64,000 nucleotides of DNA from Heliocidaris tuberculata (GCA_025618425.1 CM046844.1:1917616-1981615); one strand, 5' to 3'; positions 1 to 10,724 are shown, counted from the first letter of the stretch. Numbers and translations: made by a program. The notes: generated from the letters alone by a model not told the origin.

Positions 1-482
1 TCTAATTTAGGCCTAAAAGTTAAGTTAAAACTATAAAAGTTAACGTTAAAAAACAGTTAACTTTACAGTTCAGTTCAGTTACAAGTCACCAGACTTACAT
101 CAGCCATATTCCTTTCTCTTTTCAGTCTGAATCTTCAAGCAGGCGAGATCTCTTCTCGAATTCTCTGAAATAAAGTGAAAAATGGTAGAATTAAAAGTTT
201 TAATATATTTTCATTTTCAGTTTCAGATCTATCGATATCCAGCTAGCTAGCCTAGCTATACGCTAGCCAGTCTTTCCACTAGCTATATGCGCATATTACC
301 GGTATATCTTGCCAAATCTTGTATGCGCATATATGCATCGCGCGCATCGAATCTGCCAGCGCTAGTTATAAGCAGATCATACTGCGCGCGATATATGCAC
401 GGGCGCGCGCAAATTAAAAGTGCACCGTACCCATAGATCTATAGAGAGTAGTGCACCATATAGCGAAAAAGACTCTGCCAAG

Positions 483-486
<4 letters not shown>
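1..486. other. No gene seen; AT-rich then CpG-rich palindromic stretch
   Basis: No coding exon is recognisable. Positions 240-420 are unusually rich in short palindromes (CTAGCTAG, GCGCATAT, GCGCGC) compared with the AT-rich flanks. Confidence 0.5.

Positions 487-517
<31 letters not shown>
487..517. repeat. poly(G) run of 31
   Basis: Uninterrupted G homopolymer. It is the longest of many G or C runs in the window (others near 5580, 8223, 13349, 21340, 48332 and 49480), several of which lie inside hAT-like MITEs. Length is likely to vary between individuals and to be error-prone in an assembly. Confidence 0.9.
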
Positions 518-518
<1 letters not shown>

Positions 519-599
519 ACTCGCATTTTTTTTTTGACGGGGGTGTGAGGCCCGGGGGCGGTATTACTTCAAGCAAGTCCAGTATTAATGGCTTAATAA

Positions 600-860
600 T
601 TCACACCGAACACGACACACGACACGACACGACAAAACGAAATGAACGACCTTCTGAAAAATCGCTCTAATGCAAACCCTATGGCACCGTGCACACCTGC
701 CACAACATTTTTCCAAACGTCGTGCACGACGTTTTTAGGGGTTTTTAGTCGTTTCAGAAAATCGCTCAGCGAGCGATTTTCCCAGCACGACAAAACGACA
801 TTTTGGCCACCAACCAATTAGCGTGGAGGATTTGCAGTGACGTCATATTTATAAAAAGCT
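600..860. mobile_element. DNA-transposon end, TTCACACCGAA-type inverted terminus
   Basis: Positions 600-636 are built of ACGAC repeats after TTCACACCGAA. The reverse complement of this end is at 8141-8189. The 74-codon minus-strand frame here looks like transposon sequence. A CG-rich inverted motif (TCAGCGAGCGATTTT) lies at 765-780. Confidence 0.4.
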
Positions 861-939
861 GCTAATTGATGGCAGAAACTTTTCACTTCTCCAGCTCATA
901 TCTCTACGGAAGCTTTAAAGTGCCATTCTACTTAACGAG

Positions 940-1533
940 ATGGCGAGATATTTTATCTTGTCAAGTCGACTTAATAGCCTTATCATGTCGACTTATCAAC
1001 TTTGTAAGTCGACATGGTGACAAAAATTATCATTCCAAGTCGACTTCTAAAAAGTTACATGTCGTCAAAGACGTCATGGCGACATAAGGTATCTTGCCAA
1101 GTCGACTTCTAAAAAGTTACATGTCGTCAAAGACGTCATGGTGACAAAAATTATCATTCCAAGTCGACTTCTAAAAAGTTACATGTCGTCATGGCGACAT
1201 AAGGTATCTTGCCAAGTCGACTTCTAAAAAGTTACATGTCGTCAAAGACGTCATGGTGACAAAAATTATCATTCCAAGTCGACTTCTAAAAAGTTACATG
1301 TCGTCATGGCGACATAAGGTATCTTGCCAAGTCGACTTCTAAAAAGTTACATGTCGTCATGATGACATAAGGTATCTTGCCAAGTCGACTTCTAAAAAGT
1401 TACATGTCGTCATGGCGACATAAGGTATCTTGCCAAGTCGACTTATTAAAAGTTACATGTCGACATGGCAACCTAAATTATCTTGCCAAGTCGACTTCTA
1501 AAAAGTAACTTTTGAGAAGTCGACTTGGCAAAG
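940..1533. repeat. GTCGAC tandem array
   Basis: About ten imperfect copies of a roughly 50-62 bp unit, each carrying the palindrome AAGTCGACTT followed by TCTAAAAAGTTACATGTCGT. Two unit versions are interspersed: one with a CATGGTGACAAAAATTATC joint and one with a CATGGCGACATAAGGTATC joint. At 1483-1531 the last unit meets an inverted copy of itself, giving a near-perfect 49 bp palindrome that closes the array. No coding potential is seen. Confidence 0.85.
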
Positions 1534-1539
1534 ATCTAG

Positions 1540-1695
1540 CAGTGGCAGATTTAGGGGGGGCATCCCCTTTTTGCTTTTCAAAGAATTTGAAGGAAAATTG
1601 AAAAAAACAATGTGATAACCTTTATTTTTCTTCTTTGCTTGTCAGAAAGTTTTCTGAGATATGTGCCCCCCTTTGACAAAATCCTGATTCCTGGT
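1540..1695. mobile_element. hAT-like MITE, CAGTGGCRGAT family (copy 1)
   Basis: Starts CAGTGGCAGATTTAGG and ends near ACAAAATCCTGATTCCTGG. It shares the internal phrase TGCTTGTCAGAAAGTTTTC and a C-run with other copies at 7038, 31359, 39817 and 49014. Family assignment rests on the terminal motif and on the 8 bp target duplication seen at the 7038 copy. Confidence 0.6.
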
Positions 1696-2035
1696 TTTCC
1701 CCCTTGATCTAGAGTAGATCTATATGTATTATGTACACTTGCTGTTCATAAACCCCTAAGTCTACATTGAGAAAAGGGGGCGAATCCCAGCATTTGTTTG
1801 AGTGGGAGCGTAGTAAGTTATAAATCAAATTATATATCACTAGGGCCTTTATTATGATTTATCTTTTGCCATATCGCTATATAAACTTTTGATAAATTGA
1901 AATAGGTTAAATTTTATGTTTCACTTTTTTTTCAAGTTGAATAATTACCTAAATTTATATCACAAGACCAGCCATTCTATCTGAGATGAGACTAAATGTG
2001 AATTTCTAATATGAAATAAAAGTCCCAATGCTGTA

Positions 2036-2062
2036 GGACTCGAGTCCGGACTCGGACTCGAG
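2036..2062. repeat. GGACTC hexamer repeat, short block
   Basis: Short block of ACTCGAGTCC/GGACTC units. The same hexamer forms the larger array at 2435-2563. Confidence 0.7.
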
Positions 2063-2434
2063 ACCGGTACACCAAACCATCACCGAAAATCTAACCATAG
2101 ACATTTATCTCAACATTTCCAATTCAATTTTCTTACCTCCTGTCGGAATTTTTAGTGTTAATAGCTGGAAATCTTACTGAACTTAATATTCTTAAGCACC
2201 AAACGACATGTCACGGCAACAATTCACTCATTTGTGAGCAAGCCTTTTTACGACTATTTAAAATAGTTGTCCGCATTCGAACTAAGAAAAGTTACAATAA
2301 ACTAAATTCTCTGACAAATGGAAGATTCAGTGAACCAGAAACTATTTATGTTATAGAGAGTTCACAGTAAGGCATGTATCATAATATCAATAATGTGACG
2401 TAAAACAAAAAAGCAATTTAAGATGTTCCCATCT

Positions 2435-2563
2435 GGACTCGGACTCGGACTCGGACTCGGATGTCCAGGACTCGGGACTCGGATGCCAGGACTCGGACTC
2501 CAGGGACTCGGACTCGGACTCGGACTCGGACTCGGACTCGGACTCGGATGGGATGGACTCGAC
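2435..2563. repeat. GGACTC hexamer satellite
   Basis: About 20 copies of GGACTC, with a few interruptions near 2460-2495 (ATGTCCA, ATGCC). The two GGACTC blocks 400 bp apart flank an otherwise AT-rich stretch. Confidence 0.85.
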
Positions 2564-2884
2564 TACAGCACTGAAAAGTCCATTCCATGAAGAAATATTA
2601 AAAGAACATTATATTTATGAACCTGTTTGTAGTCTTATTGTTTGTTACTTTCTCCATCTATTTTTTGCAGCATAAAAGAATGGGCCAGGATTAACTTTTT
2701 TATGGAAACCCAGGCTAATCCCTGTACAAAGATGAGGATATTAAAGTGATTGATTAACTTTGTGAAAAATTGTAAAATCAGCTCAAATTCCAGTGAATTG
2801 TGTGCAGTCCTCAAACTACATATATAATTAAGGATATGTGAAAATATGAGAGAAAACGGAACCCGTTTACTATCCTAAAAAAGA

Positions 2885-3085
2885 GAAAATCGCGATCAAT
2901 CGCTAGTGCAAGTCGCTCGGCTTCTTCGCTGCGCTGCAGTCACAAAAACCAAGCACCAGCGCTTGGCGATATCAGAGCGGGTTTCCAGCCCATACGGTAT
3001 TCTGTGATAGAGCGCGGTATGCCAACCGTAAGAGTTCTTTAGGGTTCGGTGGTACTCTATCCCGACGTCAATGTTCAATCGTAAA
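2885..3085 (-). other. GC-rich anomalous block, weakly 5S-rRNA-like
   Basis: A roughly 200 bp GC-rich island in AT-rich DNA. On the minus strand it reads CTTACGGTTGGCATACC and, further on, CTCTGATATCGCCAAGC. These faintly recall the 5' end and the internal promoter region of 5S rRNA (CCTACGGCCATACC; GTCTGATCTCGGAAGC). Spacing and the 3' half do not match a functional 5S gene, so at most it is a 5S-derived SINE or pseudogene. The 60-codon minus frame is probably not coding. Confidence 0.2.
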
Positions 3086-3353
3086 TATCTTGATATATAA
3101 ACGACCGATCAGCATATAAAACTCAGGCGATTCCTGTCTGAGCTAAAGGTTTGCAATTATGATTACAGCATTAGCTGGAACAGTGATTTTTTTTTTCAAT
3201 CCTGGGCAAAGTTAATCAATGCCTTTAAAGGTGAGACATATTTGCTGAAAGATTGCCAGCAAGCTTGAAAGATCTGGTAATTATTTTGTTTCATTCAACT
3301 CTTATCTAAAATTAAGTTAAAGATTCGTTTGGAGATGGAAACTGATAAGTAAT

Positions 3354-3495
3354 TGAATTGTAGGTTTAGTTTTTCAGGGTTACACCATGTAATCTTTCAA
3401 GGAGCGAAACGTCGAGAACCACAGAGCTCTTAGCGGGGCTCCTATTCCTGGAAAGATTACATGGTGTAACCCTGAAAAACTAAACTTACAATTCA
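3354..3495. repeat. 142 bp hairpin element
   Basis: Two arms of about 48 bp (3354-3400 and 3447-3495) are inverted copies with few mismatches; both read TTCAGGGTTACACCATGTAA on one or other strand. The loop holds GAGCGAAACGTCGAGAACC. It looks like a small foldback/MITE insertion. Confidence 0.8.
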
Positions 3496-3669
3496 GTTTC
3501 TCCACATGAAAAGTATCGCTGATACTTCACTAAATGATAAGTAGTTTTTATATAGATACTTTACATACAGTACAACATCCCCCATGAATTATGTTATTAT
3601 AAATAAGACATAAAGCAAGTCGGAATTCATCTGGTCAAATAATTTCTTTACTGCTTTAATTTTTAAAAT

Positions 3670-3902
3670 CATTATCATTGTCAGCATTGCTATTTTCCTG
3701 GGTTGGCCCCCAACATGGGCCTTCCTTTCTGGCTGCAACCCACTTTTGCAATATAATTATGGGAAATATTCTAATCCCTGTTACCATTGTTTCTATTGTT
3801 CTTTTCAAAAACTTTTATTACTCTGTGAATGTAATGTTGTTATTTTCATATTGCCTGTATTCTTTATTGCAAAGTGAAATAAATTTGAATTGAATCGAAT
3901 TT
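3670..3902 (+). mobile_element. Possible LINE 3' end with AATAAA tail
   Basis: A T-rich stretch ending AAATAAATTTGAATTGAAT, a tail style typical of invertebrate non-LTR elements. A similar ending (AATAAAACCGAGATTGAATT) is at 28277-28300. No RT motif is seen in the open frame. Confidence 0.3.
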
Positions 3903-4017
3903 AATTTTGTCTTTTAAAGTAAACTATTATTATTTAGTATTTTCATTTTACTTTGTTATTTCTTATCCTGGCAAAAATACTATAATGATCTAAATTCCTT
4001 TCATACTAAATTTACAG

Positions 4018-4125
4018 GAGAAAGTGCTGAATGTAGTGGTCAACATACAGGCTTGTTTCATGCAGTACAAGAACATGAGGAAGAACGAGGGAAGAGAAGG
4101 AGAACTGGTGCCATCATCATTTCAG
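4018..4125 (+). CDS. Putative internal exon of unrecognised gene
   Basis: A polypyrimidine-poor but acceptable acceptor (TTTACAG) is followed by 36 uninterrupted codons beginning EKVLNVVVNIQACF and ending ELVPSSFQ. Codon content is much less AT-biased than the flanks, and the charged MQYKNMRKNEGREG stretch with an IQ-like NIQACF suggests real protein. The frame ends CAG|GTCATA, a weak donor, and an antisense LINE starts at once. A second coding-like piece in the same phase lies at 4992-5261, so the two probably belong to one plus-strand gene with its earlier exons upstream. I do not recognise the family. Confidence 0.4.
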
Positions 4126-4991
4126 GTCATAATAATACATGTAACTTATATAGCGCCAAATCCACTCTGTGGAGTGCTCAAGGCGCATATAGAAATTAAT
4201 TAAGAATTAAACAGAAATGTTTTTACATGATTTTTAAAAGAATCAGAAGTTATACACTTTTTGATGTCTTCAGGAAGGCTATTCCATAATTTAGGACATG
4301 CGTGGGCAAATGATCTTTCCCCGGAAGATTTTGCGACTTTAGGAATCACAAGAGAACTGGAAGTGGATCAGCGCAAAGATCTCGCGGGGGGTGTAATTTT
4401 GAACAAAAGAGGTATTGTATTGGGGAGCAGAGCCGTGAACGCAGTGAAAAGTGAGCAACAAAATTTTGAAAATAATGTGATGTTTAACAGAGAGCCAGTG
4501 CGGCGACTGCAAAACAGGAGAGATATGGGTACGCTTGGTGGACAGAGTAACAATGCGAGCCGCAGCATTTTGAAGCTTCTGGAGCTTGGACAACAGATTT
4601 TGGGGTAAATTGAACAGAAGGGCATTGCCAAAGTCGAGACGGGAGGAAATTAAGGCGTGAACTATCTTTTCAGTGGCAGACTTGGACAAATATTTCCGAA
4701 TAAAATCGATATTACGTAATTGGTACCTAACTGATCTGCAGATATTTGAAATTTGATTGGACATTGTCATATGTGAGTCAAACATAACACCAAGATTGCG
4801 ACAAGTTTGAGACACATAAATTGTGTGGCCAGAAAATGAGATGCAATTAATATCAATTTTACTAAGCTGCATTTTAGAACCAAATATAAGGAATTCACAT
4901 TTATCTGAATTCAGTTTCAGAGAACGTGCGAGCATCCAATCGTGAACATCAACCATGCAAGATTCAAGGCGATGAACGGCCCTTTCCGCAG
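4126..4991 (-). mobile_element. CR1/L2-like LINE, 5'-truncated, RT C-terminus
   Basis: Read on the minus strand this encodes the C-terminal part of a non-LTR reverse transcriptase: VDVHDWMLARSLKLNSDKCE, then RNLGVMFDSHM, then ISSRLDFGNALLFNLP, then QNAAARIVTLSTKRTHISPV. After frameshifts near 4340-4390 comes the usual tail GERSFAHACPKLWNSLPEDI, with a stop at 4200-4202. The 3' UTR carries the GCGCTATATAAG phrase and a short ATTATTATG tail. The endonuclease and the RT catalytic core are absent (5' truncation). Frameshifts show it is dead. It is inserted antisense between two coding-like host pieces. CR1/L2 clade is inferred from motif wording; a Jockey relative is possible. Confidence 0.85.
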
Positions 4992-5261
4992 CGGGTAGCT
5001 GATGCAAAAGGATGCTCTGAAGAACAAGAGGGAGTCGAATGGAATGAACTTGATGCCCTTCATCGTTCTCAAATAGCAGTGTCTCTCCCCAGTCCATCAG
5101 CTGCTAATATCAATACTACCTGTGTCACCACACCCTTCTTTGTAGTTCCTAGTACCCCAGTACCCTTGCCTCGATCCCCCTCCCCCCACCCCCCCCCCCC
5201 CGATCCTCATATGATCTCACAATGGAGTGTGCAAGGACACACCAAAGGCATAACAAAATGA
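4992..5261 (+). CDS. Putative terminal exon of unrecognised gene
   Basis: After CCCTTTCCGCAG the frame reads RVADAKGCSEEQEGVEWNEL, continues through HRSQIAVSLPSPSAAN to a Pro/Ser-rich segment (VPSTPVPLPRSPSPHPPP) and stops at 5259-5261. The upstream exon (4018-4125) ends in phase 0 and this one starts in phase 0, so they join in frame. The boundary is uncertain because the LINE's own coding sequence overlaps this edge: the first codons may be LINE-derived and the host part may start near GCSEEQ (about 5010). A C14 run in codons for the Pro stretch may be a sequencing-length hazard. No family recognised. Confidence 0.35.
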   Translation, partial: RVADAKGCSEEQEGVEWNELDALHRSQIAVSLPSPSAANINTTCVTTPFFVVPSTPVPLPRSPSPHPPPPDPHMISQWSVQGHTKGITK

Positions 5262-5984
5262 AGATTACAGAGTCCATTCAATTCAGTATTCTGAATAACA
5301 GTCTTACTCCCATGAAGAATTTCATTTCACAGTCCCTACAACTATCTTCTCTTCTTTAATTTTACTACGTTATGCACTACCACTGGTTAGATTGTTATTT
5401 AGTCTACAATTATAAGTAATTTTTTTAGTGGGGACTTTTAACTTTTGCCAAATCTCTATTTCAAAATCCAACTGTGGTTAATGTCGTTGAATATCAATTT
5501 ACGGTTTTTTCCCCCCTCACATAATCATTTAATTTCGGGAGGTGCATCTTACTAGCAGCACGTCCCATGTATTTTGGAAAGGGGGGGGGGGGGGGGTGTC
5601 AGAACTAATCGTAATTTGCTTACTACATCATACATCCTAGGGGATGAATTTCATTTGCAATCTAATGGAGCTTGCACTTTATTTACATACCTCACAATAC
5701 CATAATTCATAAGATATTTACAGTTGTTTATTTGGTTTCATATTTGCCTGATTTTTTTTAAATATACTATTTTAAGGAACATCCATATTGGTCTATTTAT
5801 TAAAGGTGCTCGTAGTAATTCATCCCGTTTAAATTTTGAATTCTGTACTAAATATCTTCTTTAGTCTTTTAAATATCATTGATTTTTGTATTGTTTAATG
5901 TTTATCTTTCCAATTAGTTTTTTTCAGCTCTCAAACAGAATACAATGGGCACTGAACTTGTTACAAATTTTGAAAGTGAGAGGG

Positions 5985-6062
5985 GGAGGGGAATAGAGAG
6001 AGAGAGAGGGGGGGGGGGGTAGAGAGGAAGAGAGGAAGAGAGAGAGAGAGGGAGGGAGAAGA
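5985..6062. repeat. GA-rich simple repeat with G10 run
   Basis: Purine tract of GAGAGG and GAAGAG words; opposite-strand Ser/Leu/Pro frames here are low-complexity. Confidence 0.8.
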
Positions 6063-6250
6063 AATGGGGAATGACATAAAAGTATGTATTTTTTCAATGC
6101 AACTTTGAAAAAGTATTCTTTCGAGTCATTTAGAGATTTTCCGTAATATGAGGTAAAGAATTGCTTTTGCTTTGACGACAAAATAATCTGCTGATATTTT
6201 TTTCATCAACCATGAGTATGTTTTGAGATAACTTATACATAGATACATAG

Positions 6251-6910
6251 GTGACCCTCCACCACAAAACGACCAATAAGTTGGAAATTTGGGGTTTTAA
6301 AATTTCAACACAGTTTGAAAGCTTAGATTCTAAGCTTTAAAATGATACATAACTTGTTTTGTATGGACTAAGCGAACCCTTGTAAATTACAAAGAGAATG
6401 TCAACGTGTCAGACGGCTAATGACGAAAACAATAGAGAAAACGGGCTCTAAAGAAGAGTGACTGTTTAAGAGCGCCTATAATCTGTGTCTTATCGTTTGT
6501 CGCACAAAAGGTTGAGTCAAATCTCCCCAGCATACACTGTGAAGTACTAATTGGATTGAGTTGAAACTTTTCATACCTTCAGAATATATATATATTTCTT
6601 TGTTTCTAAAGATTTTGAATATCAGACAGTGCATAGTTTTTAAGCTATACCAGAAAAGCGATGTGAAGTACAATCCCAGCAAGTTGACACAGAAAGTTTG
6701 AATGTCCAGGAAAACATGGTCATTTTGAGTGAGAGTATATTTCAACATGGTATTTTACCCTGAAATTTTGTCAGATGGTAGATTAATAAAGAAACTTTAA
6801 GAAAATACAGAAAACTTAAAATCAAAATTTTCACCCCAAACCACCTTTTTCAGCTGTTTACTCTAAAACTCCCATTGCGACTTATTGGTCGTTTTGTGGT
6901 GGAGGGTCAC
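6251..6910. mobile_element. Non-autonomous DNA transposon with 30 bp perfect TIRs
   Basis: The ends 6251-6280 and 6881-6910 are perfect inverted copies beginning GTGACCCTCCACCACAAAAC. The 600 bp interior is AT-rich with no transposase-like frame. No clear target duplication was found by eye; superfamily unassigned. Confidence 0.85.
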
Positions 6911-7037
6911 ATTATTAGAATATCCAACAATACTTTCCCCCTATATTTACAATTAGAAAGATAGGAGATCATTTGAGGTTATGCGGTTGTGACTGAGATA
7001 TAATTTTAGGCCTATTGGTATAGAAGTGGGTATACTT

Positions 7038-7324
7038 CAGTGGCGGATGGCGGATTTAGAGGGGCCCTTTGGGCCCGTGCCCCCCCCCCCCCTTTGGAAC
7101 GGATAACCCTTTTTTTTTTTGTTGTTGCTTGTCAGAGAATTATGGAGGGAAACTGGACCCCATAATAACACCCCCCCCCCCCATGAGCGCCTTTTGGAGG
7201 ACTGGTGAGACCAAAAAAATACGGATCTCCCTCCAAGCAGTTTCACAAAGTTGACAATCCTGCATTGTGATTTTTTGTGTGCCCCCCCCCCCCTTAATTA
7301 TACAAAATCCTGAATCCGCTCCTG
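7038..7324. mobile_element. hAT-like MITE with exact 8 bp TSD (copy 2)
   Basis: Begins CAGTGGCGGATGGCGG and ends AATCCGCTCCTG. It is flanked by identical GTATACTT octamers at 7030-7037 and 7325-7332, which is the hAT superfamily hallmark. The interior holds C-runs, a T-run and TGCTTGTCAGAGAAT, shared with other family members. The short open frames here (for example 7069-7254) are element sequence, not genes. Confidence 0.85.
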
Positions 7325-8140
7325 GTATACTTGATAGATAGAATGTGAAGTAATAAAACCAATTAGAAGGAGAGGGTGTGTGAGGGGCCCTATCATCTCG
7401 CAACCTCCCACTTCGCCATTTATTTCCACCCCCCCCCCCCCGGTAGCTGTACCGAATCGCAGAGAGAATAATAATTTTATTAATAGTTTGGGGAAAATGT
7501 GCATATTATGTCACAGAGATCAGATTAAATGGGAGACCACCAGTGGTCATATGTGATGGACAATCTACTCGTCATAAATGGAAAACAAAAATTTCCGTTA
7601 GACTTAGTCCACCAAGAAATTCAAGTAGATCTACTCTCCTATAATGTCTAGAGGTACCGGTATTCCATATAACATGTAAGCCTAGCTGCACCATTATTTT
7701 CAAATTTAAGAAAATATCCTTTTCAGATCATTTTGTCTATAAAACATGGTCAGCCGTGAGTGTATAAGAGAAAACTGCTTGAATTATTCCGGAAAGATTA
7801 TGTACATGTATATTTCTTCAGTATACGCACACGACCATATGAAGAAAAAAAAAATACGCAGCTGTGATTATTCCAATTAGACAACAGCAAATATCACTTT
7901 TGTAATTTCTCAACATAATCACATGACCAATTTAACAACTTTTAGAAAATCCAATTAATGATTTCAAAATTTTAAAATATAAAACTTTCGTCTTATCTTT
8001 GCTATTATTCTGATGACTACAATAATGAATTTCAAATGAATTCTATCACATTTTCATCATCAAAGACGACATCACCCTCTCTCCAGAATGACTTTTTAGC
8101 GAATGTTGTATGCGGTGTGCACTGTATTTTTTTGCCGTTT

Positions 8141-8189
8141 GTCGTGTAACATGTCGTGCTGTCGTGTCGTGTGTCGTATTCGGTGTGAA
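8141..8189. mobile_element. Inverted partner of the 600-636 transposon end
   Basis: Reverse complement reads TTCACACCGAATACGACACA followed by CGACACGAC units, matching 600-636. Flanks (TTAATAAT on the left, ACGTGAAC on the right) are not a duplication, so these may be two independent insertions rather than one 7.6 kb element. Confidence 0.4.
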
Positions 8190-8221
8190 ACGTGAACGTG
8201 GGTGGAGGTACAAAATTATTT

Positions 8222-8398
8222 ACGGGGGGGGGGGGGGGGGTGTTACTTTATCCAAAGGTTCAGAATCTCGTCAATTTTAAAACATATGGGCAAAGAACTC
8301 AAATCAAGTAGAATGTACGGTAACGGTAAATAGGTACAAAGTTTGGAGAGATATATATATATATATGAACGACTGGCAAAAAAAAAAAAAAAAAAAAA
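8222..8398. repeat. poly(G), (TA)n and poly(A) cluster
   Basis: G16 at about 8225-8240, (AT)n near 8348-8366 and A20 at about 8379-8398. The minus-strand frame through here is simple-sequence. Confidence 0.8.
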
Positions 8399-8569
8399 GT
8401 AACTGAATGTGGGGAGCCTAAATAAGAAGCACTGCTTGTGAATGATTAGGTTCCCGTATAGAGTAACATTATAGAAATTCTTAATGCAATAAAAATCGAA
8501 ACAGATTAGAAGTATCAGATTCACTAAACGTACATGGAGAGCAAAGCTCAGAATGCGGAGTAAAGAAAC

Positions 8570-8646
8570 GAAAAAGACGAAAGAGAAGAAAGAAGAAAAA
8601 AAAATAAGAAAGAAGAAAAGGAAGAAGAAAGAAGAAGAAGAAAAAT
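8570..8646. repeat. GAA/GAAA-rich purine tract
   Basis: Almost pure purine on the plus strand, built of GAAGAAAGAA words. Confidence 0.8.
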
Positions 8647-8684
8647 TGTAAATTGTTCATTCCAAAATAGGTATATAGGGTTAA

Positions 8685-8990
8685 TTAATCCGAAGGTTCG
8701 TATTTCCGAAAATGACAAGCAGCTAGGTTCAGTTTCATTTTCGGAATTATGAAACCTATTTCATTTTCGGAATCATCCGAACCATATTTCATTTTCGGAA
8801 TTATGAACCCTGTTTCATTTCAGAATTACTGAAACTTCGGAGTAACAACCTCTGGGAATATCGAACAAATCGAAATCACGAACCCTATTTTATTTTCAAA
8901 ATATTATGAACCCTGTTTCATTTCGGAATTATTGAACCTTCGGAGTAACAACCTGAATATCAAACCTATCGGAATTTTGAACCTTCATAA
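8685..8990. repeat. Imperfect TTTCATTTTCGGAATTATG repeats
   Basis: Six or seven diverged copies of a roughly 35 bp unit containing TTTCATTTTCGGAATTATGA and GAACCT. Later units carry TTCGGAGTAACAACCT. Irregular spacing suggests an old, decaying minisatellite or nested element. Confidence 0.7.
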
Positions 8991-8999
8991 AATCCTTCG

Positions 9000-10720
9000 G
9001 AAACACAAATTTAACAAAATTATAAGGGACTTAATTTTGTGATAACTCATCGGGTTTTTAAAAAACGACTCAAAACCTTGTCAGAGGCGTGTCCGACATA
9101 GCAACAACCAATGTTTGCAAAATGGATTCCATCAATATTCAGAGATGCCATCATGCACAGCATGCAGGTGCACTAATATAGTTGGTAGTAAACTAAGGAT
9201 TCTGCATGGAGAGTAACATGAAAATTGAAATCTCCTCGGGTCAATCTTGTCCATGCTCGATGGTCAGTACATGCATGAACGTATAGTACTACATGTAGTA
9301 CATGCAAGGAGGTATATTATAGGCAGTAGTTTTGTGATAATTCCTAGGTACATGTACATGCAAGGAGATGTACGTGTTATTCATCCGTCCGCCATAGTAT
9401 AATTATACAGTACGCTTATAATAATGTACGTGATGATGATTATATTTTCAGAGCTGTTGTCTGCAATAAGAAATGTTATTTTTCATCCCGTTTGTTCCAA
9501 GCTTTTTACATTTGAATATGTAAGCCCATGCACATGCATGCAACAATAAATTACACTTGAACAAGGCGCGTATTCATTGATGCGACTCAGTATAATATAT
9601 AGTCTAAAAAAATATATGCCCATAAGCTCACGAAATAAAACAACACTGGTAACACGCCTCTTTCGCCCTGCATATCATATTTCATTCTCATCAGACATGC
9701 ATTGACAGCATGGCATGACATGTCACAATCATAATAATCGATGTTCATCTTACCCTTGATATGAGTTGCCCCTCGGTCATTACATTTACAACAGTAACAG
9801 CTTCCAATGTATGCTCCGTATAGGCCTATATACGGTAGCAGCATATGATATACAAAGGCTCGATATGGGGAGAGAGTAAATTTGTCCAGAGAATGTACAC
9901 AGGGGCAGGGCAGTATTATCTGCGAACGGTTCGATATAGAGTGAGCGGTATAAGAACTGCAGATATACTAGTAGCAAATGTTGTGTGTATAGTTTTCTCT
10001 AAAACGAATACAATAGTATTATGGGTGTCATGCATTCAATAATAACTGTTTGAACACAAGATTATAATGAGATCATACGATTACTTTTCCCCGCACCTAG
10101 AGCCTGCGTTGACTAGACATAGTCCATACAAACATCATCGACTTTTTCCGGAAAGTAAACGCCACACAAAGGCTATTACGTAATCAACATTACACGTCTC
10201 TACGTCACAATATATGAATAGTCTGACTAAACAGACTTGATTTGGATACGTTCTTGCATGTTCTTGCATGTCTTGCTTCTAGGATGGATTGAGTTTTATT
10301 TTCTAAAGAAAAGGAGTTAATTGGTTCAAGAAAGATAAGCATGTGCTGTCAGCCCTGAAAATAACCCTTCAGCCTATTCTAACCAATCAATCAGGGGCGT
10401 TGCTATTTCAAATTGGAGAGGGCCTGATGGTGTCGGACACCTTGCCCCGCTTTTTCCAACAAATATTTCAACAACCTCTCCCCCTCCTACACCATGCAGT
10501 TACCGAAAAGACCATATAGACTTAAAAACAAGTGACAAGGATGAAATTGGTCATAAGTTTTTCGAATATTTGCTGACAGATGTTCCAAAAAAGCTGAAAA
10601 AGAAAAAAAAAAGAAAAACAAAAGTGGGTCATCAATTTCTCAAATTTTCCGACAAGACTTTAAAAGTCTCAAATTATTCGACAGGGGTGTCATGTCTCCT
10701 CTAGTGACGACCCTACTCTC
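9000..10720. other. No gene seen
   Basis: AT-rich intergenic DNA. It includes a degenerate fragment of the AGACCTGTTCACAAA MITE (about 9062-9135), ACATGTAC-rich stretches and the 16 bp palindrome GTACTACATGTAGTAC at 9286-9301. No exon recognised. Confidence 0.5.
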
Positions 10721-10724
10721 AATT

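Noticed and set aside
940..1533. CRISPR-like array
   Set aside because: Units are contiguous tandem copies without unique spacers, in a clearly eukaryotic genome.
2668..2750. Possible exon after TATTTTTTGCAG (IKEWARINFFMETQANP)
   Set aside because: Good acceptor, but the frame is only 25 codons, ends in a stop without a convincing donor and has no recognised partner exon.
4261..4608. 115-codon plus-strand frame
   Set aside because: Antisense shadow of the LINE RT tail on the minus strand.
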